The notes under the pieces: model-generated
What the model saw: only the letters and a program-made list of their open reading frames with translations
What the model was told of the DNA's origin: nothing
The model's database searches: none
Assembly: GCA_024195265.1 (NCBI GenBank)
Contig: JAJLRJ010000005.1
Location: forward strand, 34,915,036-34,979,035
Reading direction: 5' to 3'
Length of the DNA: 64,000 bases
DNA from: Dendrophyllia cribrosa
Lineage: Eukaryota; Cnidaria; Anthozoa; Scleractinia; Dendrophylliidae
Program-made: the position numbers and the translations under genes
In this document: positions 8,498 through 17,606 of the stretch, piece after piece
Position numbering within the stretch: position 1 is the first letter of the stretch
Layout: every line of letters starts with the position of its first letter

Positions 8498-10198
8498 TTA
8501 TCTAAACCAAATGATAACGCCTGCCAAAGCAAGCGCACCCACACCTATGAGTGCCATGTTTACATGATGCGGGTCGGGTTGGGCTGGCGCGCTTGTGGCT
8601 GGGGCTGGCGCACTTGTGGTTGGCGTGGGATGCGGTGTTCTGCTTGTGGCTGGGGCTGGCGCGCCCTGTGCCTGTGTAGCCTCTTTATGTATCGGGTTCG
8701 ATGGGTGGCTGTTTGGTGGATTGATTTTTGTTGGCCCGCCAGCCATGGGGCGTAAAGAGGCCTTTTTTGTGCCCAGATTAACATCATTGTTCACACCCAG
8801 TTTCATCCCTTGAGTTGCCTCCTTGAGATTGTTGTTATACCCGATCACGCTATCTGTGTTGATAACCATGCGTGATGGCATGAGCCAGCTTCCGGGTGCT
8901 GTCGCAAAGTCTAGGCGCACTTTCGTTGCTTGGATGGCAAGCTGGTAACGCTGCACGCTCGTTGCGATGTCGTTCAGTATAATTGCCTCCTCTAGATGGG
9001 TGAGGAATACTCTCTGCGTTTCAAACGCTCGGCCTCCTCTTCCAATGATGCTGCTGCGGGTTTTGGCTTGTGAACCAAGAATGCAGTACACAAAGGCCTC
9101 GATTGATTGGTTCATACGCGCGAGCCCTGGCTGTGTTAGCCCCTGTGCGTAATTTGGCACAACGTGCTCGAACTGGGTGTCCGCTCCTTGGTCATTGCGG
9201 ACGAAAGATATTCCATTGGCACGATAGTTGGGGTCGTTTCTGTCAGTCACGCGCTCATCATTGAACAGAGCTAGATCGGGGTCTGGATAATCGTAATCGG
9301 TAGAAACATTGCCAGCTCCATATTCACCAATGTAGACATTCCCAAGACCGTGGTTCTTGCCGTATGTGAAACGGAAGTCAGAACTGGGGTCAACACCGAA
9401 CTCTATGCAAATCTTCTTGTACGCGTCGATGTTGTATTTGTTGTCTTTCTGGTTGAATGGGGGGTCGTCTGGCAAAGCACTCACGCTTTGTTCCCCACCC
9501 ATCTTGTGGAGTATTTGTCTTGTTGTGAAATAAACGTGAAACCGGTAAAACGACCGGAGCTGGGGGGTTAAGGATAGACTGGAGTTCTTATCGAAGAGAA
9601 TGTCACGCGAGATTCCGCAGCCGGTTGTTGCACACCACAGTGCGAAGGATAGTTGTTGTGGCCAAAAACTCATATGTGGCCCGCCTAGCCACTTTCTTCC
9701 ATATTTCGCGGTTGTGAATGAAATCTGTGTGTCCCTGAAGATATTTCTGTATTTCGTTGTGAAATAATCAGTTGGCGTGACATAGATCTTTTGCGCTTCG
9801 TCGTTCAAGATTGCGCCAATCATCATATCCTTGTCTATTGTGGTGGAGAAATCAACAGCTGGGATTGGCTTTTTTGTATTTCGAGTCAACGATAGCTGAT
9901 AGGGGAAACCACCGTCTTGATGGAGACCAAGAGCGTCTTTCATGGCTTGAGTCCAATTTTTGTGGGGTATTTCTGTAACGAGCGCCCATGAGCCAGGGCC
10001 CTCTTTGTAAAGCACCTCCCCTGTGGCGGTTTTGTTGTCGTCGCTAAAGTTGACTTGCACTTCAAAGTGGGACATATCAGCGCGCGGGAAACGCTTTTTG
10101 AAGTCTGATATCGCCTTAGCCTTGGCCGCGGCAGAGAGCTTTGCTGCTTCTGGTGTTCTCATCCAGGCTAGGATTGAATCCAACGGGACGTTTGCCAA
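8498..10198 (-). CDS. Large virion-associated protein candidate with C-terminal anchor, start codon lost
   Basis: The frame is open for 566 codons, the longest in the element. The natural-looking first codon at 10198 is TTG, not ATG; the nearest ATG upstream (10201-10203) is out of frame, and the first in-frame ATG is codon 13 (10162). A point change ATG to TTG is a simple explanation. The protein has a globular body of about 470 residues, including PHMSFWPQQLSFALWCATTG near 185-204 and FRFTYGKNHGLG near 274-285. It is followed by a Pro/Ala/Thr stalk (residues 505-548) and a terminal membrane segment VNMALIGVGALALAGVIIWFR. Body, stalk and anchor suit a surface or internal-membrane virion protein, but I recognise no family. 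It diverges from the penton candidate across 57 bp. Confidence 0.66.
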   Translation of the reverse strand: MANVPLDSILAWMRTPEAAKLSAAAKAKAISDFKKRFPRADMSHFEVQVNFSDDNKTATGEVLYKEGPGSWALVTEIPHKNWTQAMKDALGLHQDGGFPYQLSLTRNTKKPIPAVDFSTTIDKDMMIGAILNDEAQKIYVTPTDYFTTKYRNIFRDTQISFTTAKYGRKWLGGPHMSFWPQQLSFALWCATTGCGISRDILFDKNSSLSLTPQLRSFYRFHVYFTTRQILHKMGGEQSVSALPDDPPFNQKDNKYNIDAYKKICIEFGVDPSSDFRFTYGKNHGLGNVYIGEYGAGNVSTDYDYPDPDLALFNDERVTDRNDPNYRANGISFVRNDQGADTQFEHVVPNYAQGLTQPGLARMNQSIEAFVYCILGSQAKTRSSIIGRGGRAFETQRVFLTHLEEAIILNDIATSVQRYQLAIQATKVRLDFATAPGSWLMPSRMVINTDSVIGYNNNLKEATQGMKLGVNNDVNLGTKKASLRPMAGGPTKINPPNSHPSNPIHKEATQAQGAPAPATSRTPHPTPTTSAPAPATSAPAQPDPHHVNMALIGVGALALAGVIIWFR

Positions 10199-10255
10199 AC
10201 ATGATTGTGTATATTTATATTTTTAAAAAAATGTTATGTATATATATATGCAATC
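10199..10255. promoter_or_regulatory. Divergent AT-rich promoter with TATATATATA
   Basis: Fifty-seven bases lie between the minus-strand 566-codon ORF and the plus-strand penton candidate. TATATTTATATTTTT and TATATATATATG tracts are candidate TATA boxes. Confidence 0.55.
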
Positions 10256-10924
10256 ATGGTTTTGCCTACAATCGTCGCGCCTTCGAACCCTCACTGGATC
10301 TACTTCGATCATCCGCTTCCGAAACCGAGTTACATCCGTCTTGTCTCTTGCTCGATTTTCAACTCGTGGAATACTTTGAAACAAAGAGGAGAGATAACAT
10401 TGTTTACTGGGCCTGATAAAAACACAACTGTCAGGAGACTTCTTCCAGGTCATTACACTCTTGAGTATTTGGCAAAGGAATTAGAGGGCTCATTCCCAGT
10501 CGAAAAGTTAAAATTAGAAACCAAGACAAATACGCCTGTAGGGTCGATGGTCATTTTCAACTTGCAAAATCAGGATGTGAAATTAGATCACGATTTATCA
10601 GAATTGCTTGGTATAAATCCTAAATTATCGTTTACATCGTTCGTCAAGCGTTTAACATCCCCAAGCACTTACTTTATCCACTGTGATCTGGTTGATAAAG
10701 AACAAAACCTCCTCAATGGTAAACCTTCGACAGTTTTGGCTCGGTTTGATGTTCGTGGAAAGCCTTTTGAGAAGGTTTTTTACGAATCAACACAACAGAA
10801 CGTCTTGCGTGATGTCTCGTCTGGCGATTGTCTAAACAGCATATCACTGTCAGTGAGGGATAAGAACAATGACCTCTTCGACTTCAATAACATGCCCTTA
10901 GAATTTGAAGTTGAGATAAATTAA
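10256..10924 (+). CDS. Minor capsid (penton-type, single jelly-roll) candidate
   Basis: The intact frame starts at ATG 10256 (MVLPTIVAP) and has 222 residues. It is rich in predicted beta strands. An N-terminal YIRLVSCSIFNSWNTL segment is followed by a PGHYTLEYLAKEL helix and strands such as GSMVIFNLQNQDVKL. The last 30 residues, ISLSVRDKNNDLFDFNNMPL followed by a short beta end, match the pattern of the final strands of penton-like minor capsid proteins in Polinton-like viruses. It would form the pentameric vertex beside the major capsid protein. It starts a plus-strand series with the next two genes. Confidence 0.66.
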   Translation: MVLPTIVAPSNPHWIYFDHPLPKPSYIRLVSCSIFNSWNTLKQRGEITLFTGPDKNTTVRRLLPGHYTLEYLAKELEGSFPVEKLKLETKTNTPVGSMVIFNLQNQDVKLDHDLSELLGINPKLSFTSFVKRLTSPSTYFIHCDLVDKEQNLLNGKPSTVLARFDVRGKPFEKVFYESTQQNVLRDVSSGDCLNSISLSVRDKNNDLFDFNNMPLEFEVEIN

Positions 10925-10960
10925 AAACATAAAAAAATCTTATATATACCCACATCTGCC

Positions 10961-11647
10961 ATGAGGTCTGCGAACGTGCTGCCATCGGCCCCGGAATACA
11001 GTGATACCCAACCACTTTACCCTATGCGTGAGATCACTCAAATCAATGCAGAAGACTTCCGGCTCAAAAAGATCTCTGACTTGCTGAAGGAGTCGTCTGA
11101 CGAAGCCGAGCACTACAGACAAGTCGCAAAGAAATACAAACGGACCCAATCAATAGTTCATTACTCGGCGGTTGGACTTGGGTCGCTTTCTGTTGGGCTG
11201 TCATCAGGAACCCTAGCCACTGCCTTGACCGGGTTAGGCATTGTTATAAGCCCCGCACTTGCCGGTGTTGCGACCCTCTGTGGGTTGTCCTCAGTTGGCT
11301 TTGCAACTGCAAACCAACGGCTAGAGCGGAAAGTGACTAAACACGAGAATATCTACACACTGGCTCTTGCTAAACGCAATTCTGTTAATGAGCTGGTGTC
11401 AAAAGCTCTGGAAGACAAGAGGATCAGTGATACGGAATTCACCATAATTACTCGTGAGGTGGAAAAATATCACGAACTCAAGGCTGCAATCAGGGATGTT
11501 GTGAAGGCATCAAAAGACGTTGCCACTCAAACACAATCACCAGACCTCGAGAAACTCAAAAACGAACTTCGCAAGGAAGTAAAACAAGAGTTTCAAAAAA
11601 AGATAAATCTTCTCACCGCAGCATCCAAGTCCGATTTGAGAGATTAA
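10961..11647 (+). CDS. Protein with central hydrophobic segment and C-terminal coiled coil (228 aa)
   Basis: The frame is intact from ATG 10961. Residues 40-65 are charged and helical (SDEAEHYRQVAKKYKRTQ). Residues 66-116 are strongly hydrophobic and Gly/Ala/Ser-rich (VGLGSLSVGLSS…LTGLGIVISPALAGVATLCGL), enough for two membrane helices. Residues 120-180 are helical with HENIYTLALAKRNSVNELVSK, and 190-220 form a short coiled coil. This suggests a membrane-active or virion-membrane protein; no function is established. The 36-bp gap upstream contains TTATATATA. Confidence 0.66.
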   Translation: MRSANVLPSAPEYSDTQPLYPMREITQINAEDFRLKKISDLLKESSDEAEHYRQVAKKYKRTQSIVHYSAVGLGSLSVGLSSGTLATALTGLGIVISPALAGVATLCGLSSVGFATANQRLERKVTKHENIYTLALAKRNSVNELVSKALEDKRISDTEFTIITREVEKYHELKAAIRDVVKASKDVATQTQSPDLEKLKNELRKEVKQEFQKKINLLTAASKSDLRD

Positions 11648-11726
11648 ATTCTGGATTTAACCTCTACATTTCGAAGGATAAATCATTTGCGCCCAATTAA
11701 ATAGACAAACACAGCTGTGTTCAACA

Positions 11727-12429
11727 ATGGAGGAGTTCGCTAAACAACTGGCTGATGTTCGACGCTTGGACACTAAAGGCGAATACAAAGTCAAACTCAA
11801 TGAGCTGGATAAAGAACACAAATTTATCCTCCTACGCTCACTTGCTCAATACAACAAGGAAATGCGCCGTTCAAACCTGACAGAACGCCTTCATCACATC
11901 AAGGAGTGTCTTTGTCACGTGGCACAATACCACCCCAACCTACCTTTCACCCTTTTGAATGAAAGGATAAAAGCTTGTCAAAACTGCGAAGGCAAATTAA
12001 GCCTCAGGATGTTTTCATCTGAACTTTGCTGTGAGAACTTCGGGCTCCTAGAGCCTCTGGATGGTGTGACCTTTGATTATCAAGAGCTCTATGGTGGTGA
12101 TTACAAAATTACCAAAAAAAGAAGGCCCACCAAACGCTACAACTTCAAAAACTATCTCAACAAACATCTGAAATTTTGTGAGCCCTTCACCCGGCTTGTC
12201 CTCCGAAGAAATACAACATGCAAATGATACCTTCAACTTCATTGAAGAACATCTACCGGATAGAATCTCTATGCCATTTGTAGTCTACAAAATATTAGAC
12301 GAGATAGTACTAAAATGGCCACAACGTGCTATTGTCAATTACGTCTGGCTACAAATACCACAAAACTCAATGTGGAAACACGAGCAAAAATGGCAGATCG
12401 TGCTTGGAAAGATGGGTCACGTTGTGTGA
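11727..12429 (+). pseudogene. VLTF3-like late transcription factor candidate, one frameshift
   Basis: The ATG at 11727 opens 166 codons; the frame is lost near 12175-12195 and the C-terminal half continues in the next frame to the stop at 12427-12429. Residues 40-70 include a LHHIKECLCHV helix, then a zinc-ribbon-like pair CQNC (about 11980) and CCENFG (about 12030), where the second knuckle lacks its last Cys. Then comes a basic RPTKRYNFKNYLNKHL block, and after the frameshift a helical MPFVVYKILDEIVLKWPQR segment and a WKHEQKWQIVLGKMG tail. Zinc ribbon, basic YNF..YL block and helical end follow the plan of the poxvirus/NCLDV VLTF3 (A2-type) late transcription factor. The link is remote and needs profile confirmation. 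Confidence 0.5.
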
Positions 12430-12696
12430 CATTGCGTTACTTATCACGCGTGACACATTGCGTGACAGACCAAAAAAAAGGACAAAAACCCTTGCAGGGG
12501 GGTGCCGGTGGCTGTTCTTTGCCTAGCCTCGGCTATGACTTTAACCGCTGACAAGGCGGTTGTCATTCCACATTTTACCTCTGGGAGCGAGGGCGAGAAC
12601 TCCGAGGAGAACTCTGTTTGGCACCCCCCTGGAACCAGTAGGGCCAGAGCGGGCTCACGCGGGGGTACCGTCTACTGGAAGACATCCCCCTCTACT
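12430..12696. repeat. GC-rich right terminal region (probable terminal inverted repeat)
   Basis: The region is GC-richer than both neighbours and non-coding. It contains a 12-bp inverted pair CAGGGGGGTGCC (12495-12506) and GGCACCCCCCTG (12620-12631), the hairpin ACCGC...GCGGT (12543-12559), and two TCTACT copies (12671-12676 and 12691-12696). The last ends in CT as Polinton termini do. A direct test against the left terminus is impossible here. Confidence 0.5.
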
Positions 12697-13677
12697 CTGT
12701 AATTCACCGTTCGCACAAACCTTTAAACAGGATTTAGAAAGTGGCCACCTTTCACCTCCCTAGACTTCACCAAAATCTGTGAACTAAGTAATATATGCGG
12801 CGATTTGCCTATTTATTAGCGTTAGGTCAACAATCCGCTTACTTGTGGTTTCGATTTGGTTAACACTGAAAAATTGAAGCAATACGCATGCGCTTATTCT
12901 GAATGAACCAAAATACTTTATTCTACATGCGGTTTTGAGGTAATAAAAGCCAAAATAATTTATTCTTACCATGTAAGATTGAGAAAATGTCAGACAAATA
13001 ACATATGAAGTTTTGGAATCCATCCTTGAAGCATCACAGAAGGAATCATCAGTTAAACATGTCAAAGAAACTGTTTCCTCACGATCGTAGATCGATCTCT
13101 CGAACTGCAAATGCGGTGATTTTTTCACTTTCTTCTAATTCTATCACTCTGGTACTTTAGGTGGCATTTCTCGAAGTTACTGCGTCCACATCTGCAGTGT
13201 ATTTGAACAAGATTGAAGCTCTGGCGCTATTTTATCGGCCAAAGTTGATAATAATGGCGGCTGAAGGAATATCGAAGCCTTCTGGCCGCGGGGGACTGAG
13301 ACGGGCAAAGAAAGATATTGTATATGCGGCACAAAATGTCCCTTTCAAGCAACAAGGGCTGTCTGGGACAGCCTGCTCTGTAAAAAGTCTTCCAACAGGG
13401 CACTGTCATCACCGATGTTGTTTTAAAATTGTAACAGACTTGTCTTTGGCAAGATCTCTAAGCGCTTTATCCTCTTCACTAGTGATGTTATTTCGTGAAG
13501 GAGGGCGCGAACTGTTAGGAGAGGTGACTGAAGCTCTGATTAAGAATTTGTAGAGATAATTAAGAATGCTCTAGAGACTTTTGTTTCACCTCAAAATGTT
13601 CTTTCGAGGGGCTATTTAATATTTGCATACATCGTATACCATCAGGACGCCGTTAGACATTTGCATTTTATCTTTTG

Positions 13678-13712
13678 CTGAAGAAGGCAACAGTTGAGCT
13701 GCCGAAACGTCC
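13678..13712 (+). ncRNA. Hammerhead-core-like motif 1
   Basis: CTGAAGA (13678-13684) is followed by a stem GGCA...TGCC and then GAAACGTCC. CTGANGA plus stem II plus GAAA is the conserved hammerhead core; stem III would be only AC/GU with no loop, so self-cleavage is doubtful. Confidence 0.35.
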
Positions 13713-13781
13713 AACACAACATTTTTAGCCAGTGTCAACTTTTTAATATTTCTTTTTAACATGCCCGGCTACACACCAAAC

Positions 13782-13784
<3 letters not shown>

Positions 13785-13816
<32 letters not shown>
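13785..13816. repeat. (TA)n microsatellite
   Basis: An uninterrupted TA dinucleotide run of about 16 units directly precedes the tRNA-like sequence region. Confidence 0.95.
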
Positions 13817-13820
<4 letters not shown>

Positions 13821-13869
13821 GTTAAAGTGAGAACAGAAATTTTCACAACAAAGATTATGAGTAAAAAAG

Positions 13870-13941
13870 TGCCTCAGCCGGGAGTTGAACCCGGGTCTCC
13901 TGATGACCGGACAGATGCCTTAACCACTAGGCCACTGAGAC
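13870..13941 (-). tRNA. tRNA-like sequence (tRNA pseudogene or SINE head)
   Basis: Read on the minus strand, the 72-nt segment begins GTCTCAG and ends CTGAGGCA, which pair as an acceptor stem. It has a box A TGGCCTAGTGG and a near-perfect box B GGTTCAACTCC with the T stem CCGGG/CCCGG. The anticodon arm is poor: only CTG/CAG pairs around an oversized loop. This argues against an active tRNA and for a tRNA-derived repeat. The open frame running through it is an artefact. Confidence 0.5.
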
Positions 13942-14597
13942 AACCACACTTACACAAACACAAACAACACGTTTGTGGCTTCATAGTGGAAAGCTCTTGG
14001 GAGACATTTGCACAAATTCTGCAATTAGGATCGCGTCACTTTACCCAGTCGTTCAGCGATTCACAGTCCACTCCCCAAGGAAATTAAATTACAAATTAGT
14101 GTGGGAAGGGAGATATGGACAACTAATTGCCTCATAATCTTTGGCTGAGGCACTTTTTAAAAAAAAATCCACAATAACAAAATAATATAACCAGGACGCA
14201 TTGGATTGACCGTATTCTGGATAACTGCACCGGAACTAAGTGGAGTTAACATAAAAATGTTTATTTCTGGCGTTTGAATTTTGATCTTCTACTGTCAGCG
14301 GCAGTAGTCAGATGTAAAGATATTACAAGAGAAGCGTATCTTATCGAAAGGGGTCAAACCCTTGAACCCAAAGGTATCAACAAGCGTGAAGAAATGTAAA
14401 CTTCGCATTTATATATTTTACATATCGTCTTTCATTATTTTTATCTTGTTATCTTATATTCTTTTGTTTCTCTTGAATTTGAATTGTAACGTTTCATCTT
14501 ATATTTTTGAAATCTAACGTCTTTCCATTGTAATCTTATATCCTTTTGTTTCTTGGCGATTTATATCGTAACGTTTTTCTTGTAGTCATTTTATTCC

Positions 14598-14630
14598 CTG
14601 AAGAAGTCAGGCTGTGCCGGACGAAATATT
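14598..14630 (+). ncRNA. Hammerhead-core-like motif 2
   Basis: CTGAAGA is followed by GTC-A-GGC-TGT-GCC-G-GAC, a six-pair stem with one A.G mismatch, then GAAATATT. The stem differs in sequence from motif 1 but is still paired. Confidence 0.35.
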
Positions 14631-15136
14631 GTAAAGAATATTATAATCCCAGTTGTACAGTCAGCCGTGCGTTATTAGTTCTTTCGTAAAGATATTCAAC
14701 AACTTTTCAATACCTTTTTTTATCACAGGATACAATCAATCAAACGCATGGATGTATATAACAAAGTTGCATTTACATATTTATTGAATTTATTGATTTA
14801 CAGTTACAGTTACAGTTTTTTTTAATATATTTAAGAACAAATTTTGAACAATAATGATCAGTGATGATTGAAGAGGCATTGTCACGCAGATTTTGCTGTC
14901 TTTTGGTCAAAATACACCAAATAGATGACAAAGTACCTTGTTTGCAGTCAAACATAAAATTGCTCTTGGAACACCAAGGAAAAATATCAAGCGATTTCTT
15001 TGAAGAAGAACAAACCATTATCAGTTTTTCTGTGATTTTTCCACGACTCTTGGGAGGAACTAGAAAAAATTGGCCAATTATTTCAAGTTGCGATTCATTT
15101 CCATTCTGGTCATCCGCAGCCAAAGATAACTAATAC

Positions 15137-15314
15137 TACGTGAAAGAGTGTTAAGTTTAACGCTGTAAAAAGTGTTAAAAATGAAACTAGACGTTTCGGC
15201 AATGCTGCCTTCATCAGTATTTTTTTATTATTACTGATGAAGGCAGCATTGTCGAAACGTCTAGTTTCATTTTTAACACTTTTTACAGCGTTAAACTTAA
15301 CACTTTTTCACGTA
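15137..15314. repeat. Foldback with hammerhead-like motif in each arm
   Basis: The two arms of about 80 bp (TACGTGAAAGAGTGTTAAG... and its complement) are nearly perfect and are separated by an AT loop near 15222-15233. Each arm contains CTGATGA-stem-GAAACGTCTAG, the plus copy at 15234-15262 and the minus copy at 15189-15217. A non-autonomous foldback element is likely. Confidence 0.85.
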
Positions 15315-15591
15315 ACTATAATTAACGCTGCGCAGGATACATATTTATTTATAACTAATACTAGTTTCTGTGCACTGGTAGAGCATTTGTGAACAAAACC
15401 GGACCATTATTTTTAGGTTTCTTGTGAAACAAATATTTCTTTTGGATTTTCAAAGTGATACTAAAAATAGGTGACATAGCTCCTTTAATTCACAAGAAGA
15501 AGGTGTTTTTTTTAAAATATGAATTAGTTCATCATGTCAATAGCTGGCCTATGTATATAACGTTTTATGTTTTGATTACATAATCCTTTCT

Positions 15592-15806
15592 GTGCGTTAC
15601 CCCTTACCCCATACCCCTCACCCTTCCCCCCCACCCTTCCCCCCCACCCTTCATCCCTCATCCCACCCCTCACCCCTCACCCCAACCCCTCAACCCTCAT
15701 CCCTCACCCCCCACCCTTCATCCCTCACCCCTCACCCCTCACCCCTCACCCCTCACCCCTCACCCCTCACCCCTCACCCCTCACCCCTCACCCCTCACCC
15801 CTCACC
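15592..15806. repeat. C-rich (CACCCCT)n minisatellite
   Basis: The tract is a degenerate to perfect 7-bp CACCCCT array, most regular at 15720-15806. It is open in one frame only because of its composition. Confidence 0.95.
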
Positions 15807-16406
15807 CCCGTAATAGACCGGCCGTGTCAGGAGACAAAATCCAATGATGGTTCAATGAATTACATATCATAACCGACGTTCGTTAGTCTTTACTCAGCTT
15901 TCAAAACTAGGTATACAACCTTACTGTACTAACTTTATAATATAACTTTGACATATTATCCTGCGATCCAGAAACCAAGGACATCTTCCCAAATCGACCG
16001 GTCGTCTCTTCTCAACGCGTCCGAAGTTCGAGAGATTCCGATGAACAACGTTCGCTTGTCTACGTACCCAGTGCCGGACCTGTCAATCACGTCCAGCATC
16101 CACCACCACGGACCTAATTGTTAGAGGATTAAATATAGTCTTTGTATGACTTGTGTGGAGAATCCAGTGCCAAATAATTTCAGTAAAATTGGACTATTCA
16201 TTCTCCAATACTTATGACAGTTATGAATTGAAAATTTACGATGCTAGGAAGATTTTACTCATCAAATTTGAGGGATGTAATGTGGCTGTGTTAGAAGGTG
16301 TTTACCAAATATTTTGGTCTGTAAATTTTTACGGACTTTACGTGGACTTCGTTATTGGTCGTTATTGACAAATGTATGGAAAATGCACACTTTCTAACAC
16401 ATGACC

Positions 16407-16442
16407 CTGAAGAAGACTTCCGCTCAGGTTGTCGAAACGTCA
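16407..16442 (+). ncRNA. Hammerhead-core-like motif 3
   Basis: CTGAAGA is followed by GAC TT CC ... GG TT GTC and then GAAACGTCA. The outer three pairs differ from those of the other copies but remain complementary. Confidence 0.35.
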
Positions 16443-16551
16443 ATCATCAACAACAACAGTTCTTTTCATTGCTGCGGAACGAGCGCAGCGAGTGAGCAGC
16501 AACATAATCAGGATTTAAGAGAAATATATGAGGAAAAAATATAAGCTACGA

Positions 16552-16733
16552 ACTAGTGTATCCAAAAGATAGTAATTGCTGCGGTAAACTTGTTGTAATA
16601 ATGCTGTTTTATCGTCGCACTGGTATTACAGAATTTTGTCTTTCGTTTTTTGAGGGGAAGCAAAGTGAGACGATAGAACAGCATTATTACAACAAATTTA
16701 CCGCAGCAATTACTATCTTTTGGATACACTAGT
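16552..16733. repeat. Foldback element, arms about 64 bp
   Basis: ACTAGTGTATCCAAAAGATA at the left is mirrored by TATCTTTTGGATACACTAGT at the right, and the complementarity runs inward to about 16615 and 16670. The loop is about 55 bp with no coding content. Confidence 0.9.
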
Positions 16734-17606
16734 AACTACACTAACCCGGACGATCACACTCGACAGATGAGTAAAATTGTCTTCCTAGTTTCGCAAGGTT
16801 TCAATTCATAAATATTGTAGAACTCTAATTTTACCGAAATTAATTATTTGACACTGGATTCCCAATAAAACACTTTATTTGACGGCATGTTTGCAATAAA
16901 ATTACCCCGACTGAGTGGTCTATCGGGTACAGCTCAAGAAAGTATAGGGTTTGATACATTATGCCGGCATAATTTCGCGACGAGCATAATACTATAGTTG
17001 GAGCATCGAGCATAATGCCGGCATAATAGTACTGTTTTGCCCGCATATAAAAATAGTACTATTTTCAGTATTTTACGAAATAACAGTTATTTTTTATTTC
17101 GTTTATTGATTTAAACTATTTGGCTGTATTTTAATAGTATAGTATTTTTTTCACAGAATCACGGGAGGAGGGTATTTGTTTTGTGTCAACTTATTTTACT
17201 TTTTCACCTTTCAGTTTGCGTTACTATAGAATTTTCTATTTTTGTTTTGCGGGGGGGTAGGGAAAATTTTTTGTGGCATTATTACGAGCATAACAGCTAC
17301 GGTCGAGCATAATTTGGAGCATAATCACTGCTACATGTATGCTGTGAAGTTTGTTTATCTGTGTTTATTTTGGCGATTTCGCGCTCGCGAAAACAGTATT
17401 TTCAAAATAATGGTTCGACTCGCTCTAGTTTTTGGTGCACTTATACACCATCCATTACAAGTGCACAGCACATCACACAAATTCGATAAGAACATTCCAA
17501 ACTCCGCCTATTTTACATGCCAGTCGTGCTGCAAGTTCTTTTCCGGTTTCAGAAGGCGCGCGCGAGTAATCGGCGGAAACTGGATCAGTTTACAATTGAA
17601 TTCAAG

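Larger units (their letters stand above)
1..12696. mobile_element. Endogenous Polinton/adintovirus-like DNA virus (left end outside window)
   Basis: The block combines protein-primed PolB, a retrovirus-type integrase, a packaging ATPase and major and minor capsid candidates, which together define Polinton/Maverick-adintovirus type elements. Genes are compact, intron-free and separated by short AT-rich gaps, unlike the flanking host DNA. The left terminus and the start of PolB are missing because the window begins inside PolB. The right end is placed at about 12696, where a GC-rich segment ends in CT before AT-rich host DNA; Polintons typically end in CT with a 6-bp target duplication, here possibly CTGTAA (12697-12702), which cannot be checked without the left end. 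PolB, ATPase, capsid, coiled-coil and VLTF3-like genes are broken, so the copy is not functional. No adenain-type protease was recognised here; it may lie to the left. Confidence 0.88.
12697..17606. other. Host intergenic region upstream of liprin-beta; no supported gene
   Basis: Apart from the repeats listed separately I see no gene. Short open frames (for example at 13161-13553 and 14773-15123) lack recognisable domains. AT-rich stretches with TGTAATCTT-type simple sequence occur at 14400-14600. Bases 17240-17606 precede the liprin-beta start and are presumably promoter and 5' untranslated region; GGCGCGCGCGAG at about 17556-17567 is a short GC-rich patch. Confidence 0.6.

Noticed and set aside
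13161..13553. 130-codon frame with MAAEGISKPSGRGGLRRAKK
   Set aside because: No recognisable domain, no splice context and no neighbour support; may be a fragment of a host repeat, so left unannotated.
13827..14087. 86-codon frame reading QPGVEPGSPDDRTDALTTRPL
   Set aside because: This is translation of the antisense of a tRNA-like sequence, a frequent false gene.
15592..15813. Possible telomere-like array
   Set aside because: The unit is CACCCCT, not the metazoan TTAGGG/CCCTAA repeat; interpreted as a C-rich minisatellite.
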